64,000 nt of DNA, taken from positions 1 through 64,000 of the forward strand of contig JAPTHR010000004.1 in assembly GCA_029228645.1 (NCBI GenBank). The letters are read 5' to 3'. This document shows, piece after piece, positions 1-7,388 of the stretch. The DNA is from Gammaproteobacteria bacterium Milos-ODIII6. Lineage in GTDB: Bacteria > Pseudomonadota > Gammaproteobacteria > Chromatiales > Chromatiaceae. How positions within the stretch are numbered: position 1 is the stretch's first letter; each line of letters opens with the position of its first letter. The notes under the pieces were generated by a model. The model was not told the DNA's origin. It saw nothing but the letters and a program-made list of their open reading frames with translations, and made no database searches. A program made the position numbers and the translations under genes.

Positions 1-584
1 AAACAGAAGCAGGCACAGACACGTGCCTGTGGAAATCCACAGCCAGGCTTTTGATTCGCTGGCTGGGGCCATTGGGCTTGATTCGCCGGCGTATCCGGCA
101 TGCTTAACCCAGTCCCGTCAACGACAACGACACGGTGACCGTTCCAGCACTGATCGCCACGCCGCTGTTGGAGGCTATTGGCCGTGTGCGAAAGCAGGGT
201 TTCCAAAGTCGCCGTACTGAGTTTGCTGCGCGCCTGGCAGTAGGCTGAGGTCGACGTCGAGGGCTTCGGTAATGCGCGTGACGCCGAAACCGCCTGCACT
301 TTGCGTACGGCTTCCTGGCAGCCACCATCGGCATCCAGTACTTGGGAGAAGAATGCCCAGAACGTATTCTCTTTGCTGAACACGCGCCGACGACTGAAGG
401 CGCCGGATGTATCTCCGCCCAACTCCTGCACCGGAATGAATGACCCAAAGCTGTCACCGAGTCGGCTGAGCGAATGGTGCCGAATCCGCGCATGTTCCTC
501 AGCGAGCTTTTCGCGTGCTGAGCGAGGCTTTTTACGAAGGCTGGCGAGGTGAAATCCGGGCAGGTAATAGGAGCTGTTTTCCAT
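1..584 (-). CDS. IS4-family transposase, N-terminal part
   Basis: The frame is open from the ATG at 584 to the window edge, about 194 residues, and continues beyond it. Near residues 155-185 it reads VVVDGTGLSMPD followed by a Gln/Pro stretch and QKPGCGFP. This is characteristic of IS4-family DDE transposases, and the Asp of DGTG would be the first catalytic acid. The remaining catalytic Asp, the Glu and the YREK motif would lie outside the window. No frameshift or stop occurs in the visible part, so the copy may be intact. The start lies inside a hairpin described separately. The family identification rests on motif recognition. Confidence 0.8.
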   Translation of the reverse strand, partial: MENSSYYLPGFHLASLRKKPRSAREKLAEEHARIRHHSLSRLGDSFGSFIPVQELGGDTSGAFSRRRVFSKENTFWAFFSQVLDADGGCQEAVRKVQAVSASRALPKPSTSTSAYCQARSKLSTATLETLLSHTANSLQQRRGDQCWNGHRVVVVDGTGLSMPDTPANQAQWPQPANQKPGCGFPQARVCACFC

Positions 585-626
585 GCCCGATTTTCTCATT
601 CTAGGCCAAACAAAACAGCTCCTATT
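566..626. repeat. 15-base inverted repeat over transposase start
   Basis: Perfect arms AATAGGAGCTGTTTT (566-580) and its complement (612-626) are separated by 31 bases that contain the transposase ATG at 582-584. In RNA this would form a stable hairpin over the translation start. Some insertion sequences use such foldbacks to stop outside transcripts from being translated into transposase. That role is inferred here. The repeat could instead be part of the insertion-sequence end. Confidence 0.6.
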
Positions 627-642
627 TGCATGCTGGAGAGGC

Positions 643-1173
643 TTAACTTAGTGCCATTCGAAACTGACCCCTTTGATCTCGACGGAAATTGACTAGGGAA
701 CAATGTGTGGGATCATCTAGCCCGGCGGTATCAATCGAAACTGACCCCTTTGATCTGCCCCGACCCATGGATGTCATGCGGTACTTGCGGTTGCCGGGCA
801 GCACGCAGCGCACCCGGCTCGGCCACAACCAGCACACGCCCGCCGGGGTCATCATGTCGGCCAGGCTGTGGCTGAGCCTGCCCGAGATAAGCGCCAGAGC
901 GTAACCAAACGGCAGAGCGGCATACGCCAGCGCGCCGACACCTGCCTGCAGCAGCAGCGAATGGGTCAGCGTGCGGTGGCCGAAGTGATGCTCCAGCGGC
1001 TCGCTCACCATCGGCAGCAGCCGACCGAGATAGGACTGACGCGAGTCGAGGTCCGGCAACAACGACGCGGCCATCGCCAACCCCGCCTCGCCCAGGTTTG
1101 GCGCATGCCCGGTCACGATCGAGCCGACCAGGAAGGCGGTCTGGCCGGTGACCAGGTGGGTTGGGGTCAGCAC
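643..1173 (-). CDS. YdjM-like DUF457 membrane hydrolase, 3' end replaced
   Basis: This is a putative inner-membrane metal-dependent hydrolase of the DUF457/YdjM family. The visible signature motifs are LLPDLDSRQS, HRTLTHSLLL and GVCWLWPSR, with hydrophobic segments between them. I chose the GTG at 1173 because family proteins begin with a short run leading into THLVTGQ; an ATG at 1245 would add a tail unlike the family. After about residue 135 the sequence leaves the family pattern. It reads into DNA made of the 22-base direct repeats and ends at a chance stop, so the natural C-terminus appears lost. The product is probably non-functional, although the histidine motif is intact. Confidence 0.6.
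   Translation of the reverse strand: MLTPTHLVTGQTAFLVGSIVTGHAPNLGEAGLAMAASLLPDLDSRQSYLGRLLPMVSEPLEHHFGHRTLTHSLLLQAGVGALAYAALPFGYALALISGRLSHSLADMMTPAGVCWLWPSRVRCVLPGNRKYRMTSMGRGRSKGSVSIDTAGLDDPTHCSLVNFRRDQRGQFRMALS
658..756. repeat. 22-base direct repeat pair beside the IS
   Basis: The same 22 bases, containing AAACTGACCCCTTTGATCT, occur at 658-679 and 735-756, 77 bases apart in the same orientation. They sit between the IS4-type transposase and the truncated YdjM-like gene. Paired short repeats of this kind are typical of insertion-sequence ends, so this may be the scar of a second mobile element. I cannot name the family. Confidence 0.6.
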
Positions 1174-1256
1174 AGGTGGATCGCCGATACGGGATGTATA
1201 CTGAGCCCAACGGATCGAAACGCGCGACCCGGTGCAGACACCCACGGAGTGCCGAC

Positions 1257-1481
1257 ATGAACGAACTGGAACGCATTACCGTCGACCCGCAACAGTGCGG
1301 CGGACGCCCCTGCATCCGCGGCCTCCGTGTGCGCGTTTCGGACGTGCTCGACCTGCTGGCTTCGGGTGCATCGCGTGAGGAGATCCTCGAGGATTATCCC
1401 TACCTGGAAGATGGGGATATCAGCGCCGCCTTGGCGTACGCGGCCAAGCAACTGGACCACTCGGTAGTTCGCGTCGCCTGA
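1257..1481 (+). CDS. DUF433 antitoxin-like protein
   Basis: This is a 74-residue protein of the DUF433 family. The family has a small winged-helix-like fold and is usually the antitoxin partner of a PIN-like toxin. The conserved core is visible as ITVDPQQCGGRPCIRGLRV at residues 7-25, then VSDVLDLLASG and EEILEDYPYLEDGDI. The ATG at 1257 is preferred over one at 1161, which would add residues from the divergent neighbour's promoter. The stop is immediately followed by the ATG of the PIN-like gene, so the two genes are translationally coupled. The expected role is to neutralise that toxin and repress the operon. This is family knowledge, not shown by the sequence. Confidence 0.85.
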   Translation: MNELERITVDPQQCGGRPCIRGLRVRVSDVLDLLASGASREEILEDYPYLEDGDISAALAYAAKQLDHSVVRVA

Positions 1482-1811
1482 ATGCAGTTTCTGGTTGATG
1501 CCCAGTTGCCGCCGGCGCTTGCGCGTTGGATCGAAGACGCTGGCCACAGTGCCGCGCATGTCGCCGACCTCGATATGGCCGATGCCAGTGACCGCGCCAT
1601 CTGGCAGAAGGCACAGCAAATCAACGCGGCCATCATCAGCAAGGATGCCGATTTCGTCACCCTCGCGACCCTGGAATCGGATGGGCCGGCAGTCGTCTGG
1701 ATCCGGCTTGGCAATACTCGCCGCCAAGCGTTGCTTGCCTGGTTCGGCCCGCTGTTCCCAAAAATCCTGTCTCTTCTGGAGCAGGGCGAGAAGCTGATCG
1801 AGATCGAATAG
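1482..1811 (+). CDS. DUF5615 PIN-like toxin
   Basis: This 109-residue protein belongs to the DUF5615 PIN-like family, whose members are thought to be RNases in toxin-antitoxin pairs. The acidic positions expected of a PIN-like active site are visible: FLVDAQLPP near the start, then VADLDMADASDRAIW and IISKDADFVTL at about residues 50-60. Its ATG directly abuts the TGA of the DUF433 gene, the usual antitoxin-then-toxin order. RNA cleavage is inferred from the fold family. The pair lies in a stretch rich in mobile-element scars, which fits horizontal acquisition. Confidence 0.85.
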   Translation: MQFLVDAQLPPALARWIEDAGHSAAHVADLDMADASDRAIWQKAQQINAAIISKDADFVTLATLESDGPAVVWIRLGNTRRQALLAWFGPLFPKILSLLEQGEKLIEIE

Positions 1812-1816
1812 CACCC

Positions 1817-2260
1817 TCACCGCCCCAACCGTCGCAGCACCAGCATCAGCCCGTAGAACAGCGCCGAGGCCACACTGGAGAGCACCAGCAGTTCCATCTC
1901 GCCGATGCCGCGCGAGACGTAGCGCATCGCCATGAAGCCGATCAGGACCAGCACCAGCAGCGGGGTCATGTCGAAGTAGCGCGTGCCGGCCTCGTGACGG
2001 TAGGCGCGGATGCTGGCCGGGGTCACCTCGCCGTCGTTGGCAGCGGCCTGCAGCATGCCCTCGATGGCCGCGGGCACACCCCCGGAGTCCTGCTCGATGG
2101 CGCGCACGAAGGCCTCGCGCACACGTGGACTGCTGAAACGGATCGGGCGCCGCTCCAGCCAGCATTGCGTCTGCTCGCGCGTCAGCAGTTTGAGTTTGAT
2201 GGTCTTCTGAAAGCGCCACAGCAGGCGCTGGATGCGCACCCGGCGGTTGTCCGGGTCCAT
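1817..2260 (-). CDS. Hypothetical protein with two C-terminal TM helices
   Basis: I do not recognise this 147-residue protein. The N-terminal half is basic and probably helical (RRVRIQRLLWRFQKT). The C-terminal third carries two hydrophobic segments, around TPLLVLVLIGFMAMRY and LVLSSVASALFYGLML, which should span the membrane as a hairpin. It converges on the DUF5615 gene with only five bases between the stops. I chose the ATG at 2260. A longer frame to 2284 would overlap the repressor relic on the other strand, and even the chosen start overlaps that relic by about 30 bases. The 5' end may therefore have been rearranged. Confidence 0.5.
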   Translation of the reverse strand: MDPDNRRVRIQRLLWRFQKTIKLKLLTREQTQCWLERRPIRFSSPRVREAFVRAIEQDSGGVPAAIEGMLQAAANDGEVTPASIRAYRHEAGTRYFDMTPLLVLVLIGFMAMRYVSRGIGEMELLVLSSVASALFYGLMLVLRRLGR

Positions 2261-2456
2261 CGCCGCGGCCATCGGCGTGCCCATCGCCCTGCTCTACGAC
2301 GAACAGGACGACACGGCAAAGAAAGTGGCCGACCTCAGCGACGAGGCCATCGAACTCGCGCGCGCCTGGCAGGCCCTGCCGCCGGAGCAACGCGCGGCGA
2401 TGAAGGTGGCGGTGGCGGTGGAGGCCTTGGGGAGGCAGGTACAAGGGGAAGATTGA
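2232..2456 (+). pseudogene. Relic of an HTH repressor C-terminus, copy 1
   Basis: The frame encodes AAAIGVPIALLYDEQDD and then ALPPEQRAAMKVAVAVEAL. This resembles the last 60 residues of a Cro/C1-type (XRE) repressor, where the helix-turn-helix is followed by IA-x-aLgVPla-x-Lly and a Leu-rich dimerisation helix. The DNA-binding helices are absent and the preceding bases read in another frame, so I treat it as a fragment. A related fragment lies at about 3886-3960. Confidence 0.5.
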
Positions 2457-2692
2457 ATGCGTAGTGTGCTCGAGCGGTACGCGTAACGATTGACTGCTGC
2501 GGAGTAAAACCGGGCAGCAAGGTCGCCACGTGACCTGTAACGGAATGAATCAGTTTGGGTTATCCAGAGCTGTGAGTCAGTGGCACAGCTCGGCTGTCCG
2601 GGGCCCGTAGCTGAGTGATCCAATCTGAGCTTTAAAGATCGAATGACTGCCCCGATGGCTGTGATTGAAGGATCGCCCCGCGTGCAGCTTTT
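2457..2692. other. Intergenic stretch with no gene recognised
   Basis: These 236 bases between the repressor relic and the toxin-antitoxin operators contain no convincing coding frame. I see no tRNA-like fold and no insertion-sequence end. The only structured sequence is the operator region immediately downstream. Confidence 0.5.
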
Positions 2693-2725
2693 CGCCAAAT
2701 GGCGTATATTTATTGCCATATGGCA
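2693..2725 (+). promoter_or_regulatory. Two operator-like palindromes before Xre/RES genes
   Basis: Two copies of GCCANNTGGC occur as CGCCAAATGGCG (2693-2704) and TGCCATATGGCA (2714-2725). Their centres are exactly 21 bases apart, two helical turns, so proteins bound to both would lie on one face of the DNA. A TATATT sequence at 2705-2710 between them fits a -10 element. The Shine-Dalgarno AAAGGAGAG follows at 2727-2735 before the ATG at 2741. Xre antitoxins are known to autorepress, so these are the likely operators. Binding itself is inferred. Confidence 0.6.
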
Positions 2726-2740
2726 TAAAGGAGAGTCGCC

Positions 2741-3298
2741 ATGGCCAAGAAGACGTCCCAGAGCCGCATCACCAAGGACGCTTCCTTCGAGGGAGTCGTC
2801 GTTCAGAGTCCACGCAAGAAAAGGGCAAAAAAGAAAATAGGCGCTGCGCCGGGCAAGGTGCTTGCAAGGCGCTCGCCGCGTGAAGGCAGCGTTTGCCCAG
2901 GAGCGCGCATTATCGGGGTAAAAGCGGCGACTTCCTTTGACATGATCAAAATCATGCGCAAAGGCCTTAGCTATCGCTCAGTCGAGAAGCTGGGCGCAGA
3001 GCTTAATGTTTCGATCCCCGAGCTGGGGCGCATTGTCAATATCGCTCCTCGCACCCTGAACAGGAGAAAGGACATGGGGCGATTGGAAACTGATGAGTCG
3101 GAACGCATCTACCGCTTGTCTGCGCTGGTAGAGAAGGCAGAGGATGTTCTGGAAGGCAAGGACTCTGCCCAGCGATGGCTGAAGACGGCCAAGAAAGCAC
3201 TCGGCGGCAGGACGCCGCTTGATTACGCCGATACCGAAATCGGATCCCGGGAAGTCATGGATTTGCTTGAACGCATCGATTACGGGATTTACTCATGA
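2741..3298 (+). CDS. Xre/MbcA/ParS-family antitoxin
   Basis: This 185-residue antitoxin pairs with a RES-domain toxin. The C-terminal toxin-binding domain (DUF2384) is clear from RLSALVEKAEDVLEG through AQRWLKTAKKALGGRTPLDY to ERIDYGIYS at the end. The Xre-like helical DNA-binding domain occupies about residues 65-115. The first 45 residues are an added basic tail (SPRKKRAKKK) not found in the shortest family members. It may bind DNA non-specifically. The stop overlaps the toxin ATG by four bases, giving coupled translation. The protein should both block toxin activity and repress its own promoter through the palindromes upstream. Confidence 0.85.
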   Translation: MAKKTSQSRITKDASFEGVVVQSPRKKRAKKKIGAAPGKVLARRSPREGSVCPGARIIGVKAATSFDMIKIMRKGLSYRSVEKLGAELNVSIPELGRIVNIAPRTLNRRKDMGRLETDESERIYRLSALVEKAEDVLEGKDSAQRWLKTAKKALGGRTPLDYADTEIGSREVMDLLERIDYGIYS

Positions 3299-3795
3299 CG
3301 ACTGCCTGGCGGATCGTAAAGACCCGCCGAGCCGATGGTGTTGTGCGGATCAACGGCACGGAGATACCGACCCCCTTCGACGGTACGGGCGCCAGTCGTG
3401 TCGGCGGTCGCTGGAACAGTTGCGGCGTGCCCGTGGTGTATTGCTCCGAGTCTCAGTCCCTGGCGATGCTCGAAATCCTGGTACATATCGAGGATCCCGC
3501 TCTCATGGGAAGCTATTCGCTCTTCCCTGTGGAATTCGATCCGTCTCTGGTCTTGGTTGCCGGCGAAGATATCGACTTGCCTGAAGGCTGGGATGGGCAC
3601 CCGGCAGGCGCAGCCAGTAGAAGCGTGGGAGACGATTGGGCGTTTGGTAACCGGTCAGTAATCCTGAAGGTGCCGAGCGTCATCATTCCCAGCGAGAGCA
3701 ATTATCTGATCAACCCCTATCACCCAGACATGGACAAGTTGAGCATTGCTGGCCACCAGCCATTCCCATTCGATGATCGACTCACCGGCGCTTAA
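3295..3795 (+). CDS. RES-domain toxin (NAD+-degrading)
   Basis: This is a 166-residue RES-family toxin. Characterised members destroy NAD+ by hydrolysis or phosphorolysis, which stops growth. The family core is visible at residues 30-65: GASRVGGRWNSCGVPVVYCS followed by LAMLEILVHIED. It supplies the conserved Arg of GRW, the Tyr/Ser loop and the Glu of LEIL. A second conserved part, SNYLINPYHPD, lies near the C-terminus. The start overlaps the antitoxin stop. No truncation is visible and the length matches the family, so the toxin is probably active and kept in check by the Xre partner. Confidence 0.87.
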   Translation: MTTAWRIVKTRRADGVVRINGTEIPTPFDGTGASRVGGRWNSCGVPVVYCSESQSLAMLEILVHIEDPALMGSYSLFPVEFDPSLVLVAGEDIDLPEGWDGHPAGAASRSVGDDWAFGNRSVILKVPSVIIPSESNYLINPYHPDMDKLSIAGHQPFPFDDRLTGA

Positions 3796-3885
3796 TCAAA
3801 GGCAACCAGGGTGATAAAAGGCTTGCCGTAGACGCCGATAGTTACCCGTTCGGTGATCGCGCGGATCAACTTGGCCCCGCCCAAA

Positions 3886-3960
3886 TCCTGGCGATCGCGC
3901 GCGCCATTGATGTGCCCATCGCCCCGCTCCATGACGAGCAGGACGGCACGTCAAAGCCGC
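3886..3960 (+). pseudogene. Relic of an HTH repressor C-terminus, copy 2
   Basis: The plus strand reads ILAIARAIDVPIAPLHDEQD here. This is the same protein segment as in the relic at 2232-2456 (IAAAIGVPIALLYDEQD) and is clearly similar at DNA level too. There is no start, no helix-turn-helix and no downstream continuation. It lies between the RES gene and the MYG1-like gene. The two relics bracket the Xre/RES pair at similar distances. Confidence 0.5.
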
Positions 3961-4032
3961 CTCCGCACACAATCTGTTACGCCCAGACGTGATGTGATTG
4001 TCGAATAGTCCTGGATGCGTAGAATGCCCGCC

Positions 4033-4902
4033 ATGAAAAATATGACGGTAGTAACCCATAACGGGATCTTTCACGCAGACGATGTATTCAGTATCGCGGC
4101 CCTGAAGCACGTCTTCTCCTCTTTCACTCTGATTCGCTCCCGTGATTCAGACCTTATTGCGAAGGCCGATATTGTCGTCGACGTAGGTGGGCTGTATGAC
4201 GCTCCTGCGGGTCGCTTCGATCACCACCAACGCGGTGGTGCCGGCGCGCGCGATAATGGGATTCCCTACTCTTCAATCGGCCTCATCTGGAAGGAATATG
4301 GCGTCCGGATTTGCGATGGTGACCTGAATGTCGCCAAGGCCCTTGATGCGGGCCTTGTCTCTGCGATTGATGCCATCGATTGCGGTTATGTTGAAAGCGT
4401 GGCGGAGGGCATCAGTCTGAGCCAGACCATTTCAGCGTTTAACCCTTCCTGGGAAGAAGATGACGACATCGACCAATGCTTCGAGGAAGCCGTTGGTTTC
4501 GCCTATCGTTTACTGGAAAGGTTTATTGCTTCCGCCGCGGGTGGCGTTAAGGCAAAAGAGATTGTTGCAAAAGCCATAGAGAAAGCAGAAGACCCACGAG
4601 TCATCGTGCTGGAAAGATTTACGCCGTGGAAACGAACCGTACATGCCTTGTCGGAAGAAGCCTTGTACATGGTCTATCCATCTCAAACAGGTCAATGGCG
4701 AATTCAAGCCGTACCGGTAGAGCCTGGGTCATTTGAAAACAAAAAATCACTCCCGGCACCCTGGGGAGGGTTGTCAGATAAGGAACTCCAGAGTGCTACT
4801 GGCATCGATGACGCAATGTTCTGCCACAACGGCTTGTTTATCGCGGGCGCGGAATCGTTTGAAGGCGTGATGAAAATGGCTCGCTTTGCACTGGATGGTT
4901 AG
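4033..4902 (+). CDS. MYG1/UPF0160-family metal-dependent hydrolase
   Basis: This protein of about 289 residues belongs to the MYG1 (UPF0160) family, a DHH-like group whose eukaryotic member is a 3'-5' RNA exonuclease. The metal-binding motifs are THNGIFHADDV at residues 6-16, DIVVDVGGLYD near 47-57 and GRFDHHQRG near 61-69. The length fits the family. I chose the ATG at 4033 giving MKNMTVVTHNG, since the conserved strand begins with VVTHNG. An ATG at 4024 is also possible. Its base composition is visibly less GC-rich than the core genes, as for its toxin-antitoxin neighbours, so the gene was probably acquired with them. A strong terminator follows. The bacterial substrate is unknown. Confidence 0.85.
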   Translation: MKNMTVVTHNGIFHADDVFSIAALKHVFSSFTLIRSRDSDLIAKADIVVDVGGLYDAPAGRFDHHQRGGAGARDNGIPYSSIGLIWKEYGVRICDGDLNVAKALDAGLVSAIDAIDCGYVESVAEGISLSQTISAFNPSWEEDDDIDQCFEEAVGFAYRLLERFIASAAGGVKAKEIVAKAIEKAEDPRVIVLERFTPWKRTVHALSEEALYMVYPSQTGQWRIQAVPVEPGSFENKKSLPAPWGGLSDKELQSATGIDDAMFCHNGLFIAGAESFEGVMKMARFALDG

Positions 4903-4978
4903 CGGACGGTTACTCGGCGCCAGGAGCCTGTCGGATCCAGCACTGTACGGCTGCAAAGGGGTTCAGCAGTTGATAAGG

Positions 4979-5007
4979 AAAAACCCCGGCCGAGGCCAGG
5001 GTTTTTT
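4979..5007 (+). terminator. Rho-independent terminator after MYG1 gene
   Basis: The stem pairs CCC-GGCC with GGCC-GGG around a GA loop and is followed by six T residues. The A-run on the 5' side can pair with the T-run, so it could work in both directions. It ends the MYG1-like transcript before the repeat element. Confidence 0.8.
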
Positions 5008-5050
5008 GTCTTCGGGTTTCCCGGGTCAACGCCGAACGGCGGCCGCCAGG

Positions 5051-5318
5051 CTAGTGGGCCAAGCGGAAAGTTGTGTAACGCTCAGCCGTGCCACAAGCGT
5101 TGTGGGCAAGGCGTAGTCCGTAGGGAATGGCAGGCCCTTTCCAAGGACTGCAACACAGTCCACGACGTTTGTGGCGCGGCCCTTCGGGAGCCGCTGTGCG
5201 AGCGCGACGCTGTGTTGCGTTTCTTGACAAGGGAGGGACCATTGCCTGCGAAACGCGCCTTGATTCGCACTCGCACAGTGGCTCTGAGTGTTACAGAACT
5301 TTCCGCTTGGCCCACTAG
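5051..5318. repeat. CTAG-bounded palindromic element, copy 1
   Basis: This 268-base non-coding element begins and ends with CTAG. Its first and last 35 bases are inverted repeats with two mismatches (CTAGTGGGCCAAGCGG outward). The interior holds a core also present in the copies at 45234-45411 and 51228-51497, including AGGGAATGGCAGGCCCT and an AAGGACTGCAAC run. The last CTAG supplies the stop codon of mlaA on the minus strand. No transposase is encoded, so it resembles a MITE or a long structured 3' element. Confidence 0.75.
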
Positions 5319-6046
5319 TAGTAATCCTCTTCGATTCCCTCCAACTGGCCATCATGCACTTCGCTGCGGCGCTTCTGCAGGTAGGAGTCACGCACGAAGG
5401 CATACGGGTCGAGTGCCGCCTGATCCACCACGCGGCTTGCGCTGAGCAGATCTGAGCGCTTGTCGATCACCTCCAGTCCTTTCAGGCTGTAACGCACAGT
5501 ATCGTCTTCGATGTAATTGACGGGGTCGGTGAACCAGTCCGCCACCCGGCCGACCACATCGCGCCCGGTGGAGGGCCCAAGGACCGGCAGTACGATAAAG
5601 GGACCGGAGGCCACACCCCAGGTGCCCAGGGTCTGCCCAAAGTCTTCGCCGTAATGAGGCAGGTCCATGTTGCTCGCAACGTCGAACAGGCCGCCGATGC
5701 CGATCGTGGTATTGACCGCCACGCGCCCCAGATCACTGACCGCCCGCCCGACCTTGAACTGCAGCAGATTGTTGATCGCCGAAGTGATGTCGGAGATATT
5801 GCTGAAGAAGTTGGTCACGCCTTTGTCCAAGGGCTCCGGCATCACCGCCTGATAGCCTTCCGCGAGCGGCTTGATCATCGCGCGGTCGAGCAGGTCATTG
5901 AAACTGTACACGGCCCGGTTGAAGCCCTCCCAGGGGTCGCGGGGATCGGCGAAATCCGGGTCCACTGTGGCGCAACCGCCCAGGAAAATCAGGGCCGCGA
6001 CAAGCAGGGAGCGCAACGGCGCCCCTCTGAAATTGGTGAACTTCAT
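5315..6046 (-). CDS. mlaA: Phospholipid-transport lipoprotein MlaA (VacJ)
   Basis: MlaA is the outer-membrane lipoprotein that removes mislocalised phospholipids from the outer leaflet and hands them to the Mla pathway. The 243-residue protein starts at the ATG at 6046, giving a basic N-terminus, a hydrophobic stretch and a lipobox LGGC at about residues 20-23. The family signature follows: [15 protein letters not shown], then [19 protein letters not shown] and [13 protein letters not shown] longer start at 6103 would break the signal peptide. The stop codon TAG lies inside the terminal CTAG of the repeat element, so the element may have changed the last residue or stop. No other mla genes are in the window. 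Confidence 0.93.
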   Translation of the reverse strand: MKFTNFRGAPLRSLLVAALIFLGGCATVDPDFADPRDPWEGFNRAVYSFNDLLDRAMIKPLAEGYQAVMPEPLDKGVTNFFSNISDITSAINNLLQFKVGRAVSDLGRVAVNTTIGIGGLFDVASNMDLPHYGEDFGQTLGTWGVASGPFIVLPVLGPSTGRDVVGRVADWFTDPVNYIEDDTVRYSLKGLEVIDKRSDLLSASRVVDQAALDPYAFVRDSYLQKRRSEVHDGQLEGIEEDYY

Positions 6047-6274
6047 TTTCTTATTTCCACACTTTGTAGAACTGTATTCCAAGCGAATCCGAATTATAGG
6101 CATTTAAAGCGCGGGGAATCAGCCGAATTTTCCCAAAAACCGCTGATCTTTTCGGCTGTAGGGTCTGGATCTTTATCGTCGAATCGCGGCACGCACCGAA
6201 GGCGCTGGGCTTGGACAGCAGGCCAGTCGAACCGCGGTTTCCCTCTGCGCTGCCGTTTCCCTTATTCTGCTGCG

Positions 6275-6928
6275 ATGAACAGCAGTCTATACAACCCCCT
6301 CATGGCGAACCGGTTCCGCGGCTATCTGCCGGTCGTGGTGGACGTGGAAACCGGCGGCTTCGATGCCGCCACCGATGCGCTCCTCGAGATTGCCGCGGTA
6401 ACACTCCGCCTGGACGCTGAAGGAAGGCTCCTTCCCGCGGAATCCCTCGGCGAGCACGTCCTGCCCTTCGAGGGCGCCAATCTCGACCCAAAGGCACTCG
6501 CCTTCAATGGCATAGACCCCACCCATCCGCTACGCATGGCCAGGACGGAGAAGGACGCATTGAGCAGCCTGTTTGCGCCGATCCGCGCGGCGGTCAAGGC
6601 AAGCGGATGCAAACGCGCCATCCTGGTCGGTCACAACGCTTTCTTCGATCTCGGCTTCGTGAATGCGGCGGTGGCGCGCTGCGAGTACAAGCGCAACCCC
6701 TTTCACCCCTTCAGCACCTTCGACACGGTCACCCTCAGCGGGATGGCGCTCGGCCAGACAGTGCTTGCACGCGCGGTATCCATGGCGGGTATCGACTGGG
6801 ATCCCAGCCAGGCGCACGGGGCGGTTTACGACGCCGCAAAAACAGCAGAGCTTTTCTGCTGGATTCTCAATCAGTGGCATGATCTGGGCGCTCCGCAGCC
6901 CTGGCGCGAGCCCGGAAACGCCCCCTGA
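6275..6928 (+). CDS. rnt: Ribonuclease T
   Basis: RNase T is a DEDD-family 3'-5' exoribonuclease that trims tRNA CCA ends and finishes 5S and 23S rRNA 3' ends. The 217-residue product shows the exonuclease motifs in order. [10 protein letters not shown] (Exo I, Asp and Glu) lies near residue 25. [11 protein letters not shown] (Exo II, Asp) lies near residue 120. The C-terminal [14 protein letters not shown] (Exo III, His and Asp) lies near residue 190. The ATG at 6275 is used; an internal ATG at 6302 ([12 protein letters not shown]) is a reasonable alternative because conservation starts there. It converges on grxD with one base between stops, as in many gammaproteobacteria. Confidence 0.93.
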   Translation: MNSSLYNPLMANRFRGYLPVVVDVETGGFDAATDALLEIAAVTLRLDAEGRLLPAESLGEHVLPFEGANLDPKALAFNGIDPTHPLRMARTEKDALSSLFAPIRAAVKASGCKRAILVGHNAFFDLGFVNAAVARCEYKRNPFHPFSTFDTVTLSGMALGQTVLARAVSMAGIDWDPSQAHGAVYDAAKTAELFCWILNQWHDLGAPQPWREPGNAP

Positions 6929-6929
6929 A

Positions 6930-7271
6930 TCAGGACGCGGCGTCCTCTTCGGGCCACTTTTTGGCAGCCTCTTTCACCATCTTCTGCAGGTCCCCGCTGC
7001 CGTGCATCTCGAGCGTGATGTCACAGCCGCCCACCAGTTCGCCGTCGATGTAGACCTGCGGGAAGGTCGGCCAATCAGCGAAGCGCGGCAGATTCTCGAA
7101 GATCTCGGGATCGGCCAAAATGTTGACATAGGCGAACTTCTCGCCGCAATCCTGCAGCGCAGCCGCCGCGCGCGAGGAAAACCCGCACTGCGGGAACTGC
7201 GGCGTGCCCTTCATGTAAATGATGACGGGGTTGGATTCCACCTGTTGCTTGATTCGCTCGAGTACGTCCAT
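6930..7271 (-). CDS. grxD: Monothiol glutaredoxin GrxD
   Basis: This is a 113-residue monothiol glutaredoxin. Such proteins bind a [2Fe-2S] cluster between two monomers with glutathione and deliver clusters to target proteins. The visible motifs are IIYMKGTPQFPQCGFSSRAA at residues 18-37, holding the single active-site Cys in CGFS, then WPTFPQVYIDGELVGGCDI, which binds glutathione. The ATG at 7271 is preferred because the family begins with MDVLERIKQQV. Its length is normal. It sits convergent to rnt and downstream of the asparagine-synthetase-like gene with about 117 bases between. Confidence 0.94.
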   Translation of the reverse strand: MDVLERIKQQVESNPVIIYMKGTPQFPQCGFSSRAAAALQDCGEKFAYVNILADPEIFENLPRFADWPTFPQVYIDGELVGGCDITLEMHGSGDLQKMVKEAAKKWPEEDAAS

Positions 7272-7388
7272 CGCGGGTTCACCTCTCGTGAAAATTAATC
7301 CTGGGCATGCAGCGCCCACTTCCGCCCGATTGTAGTGCCTTGCCCAAGGTGGAAAACCCACTCCTGGGCACGGGAATACGAACCGAAA

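Larger units (their letters stand above)
1..657 (-). mobile_element. Insertion sequence, IS4 family, cut by left edge
   Basis: An insertion sequence runs off the left edge of the window. It is recognised by its transposase frame and by a 15-base inverted repeat lying over the transposase start. The outer end cannot be fixed from this sequence. I place it between the upstream arm of that repeat (ending at 626) and a 22-base direct repeat beginning at 658. No target duplication can be seen because the other end is missing. Confidence 0.65.

Noticed and set aside
1167-2444. A 425-codon minus-strand frame opposite the DUF433/DUF5615 pair
   Set aside because: It crosses several better-supported genes, and its translation is a low-complexity Arg/Gly/Ala shadow.
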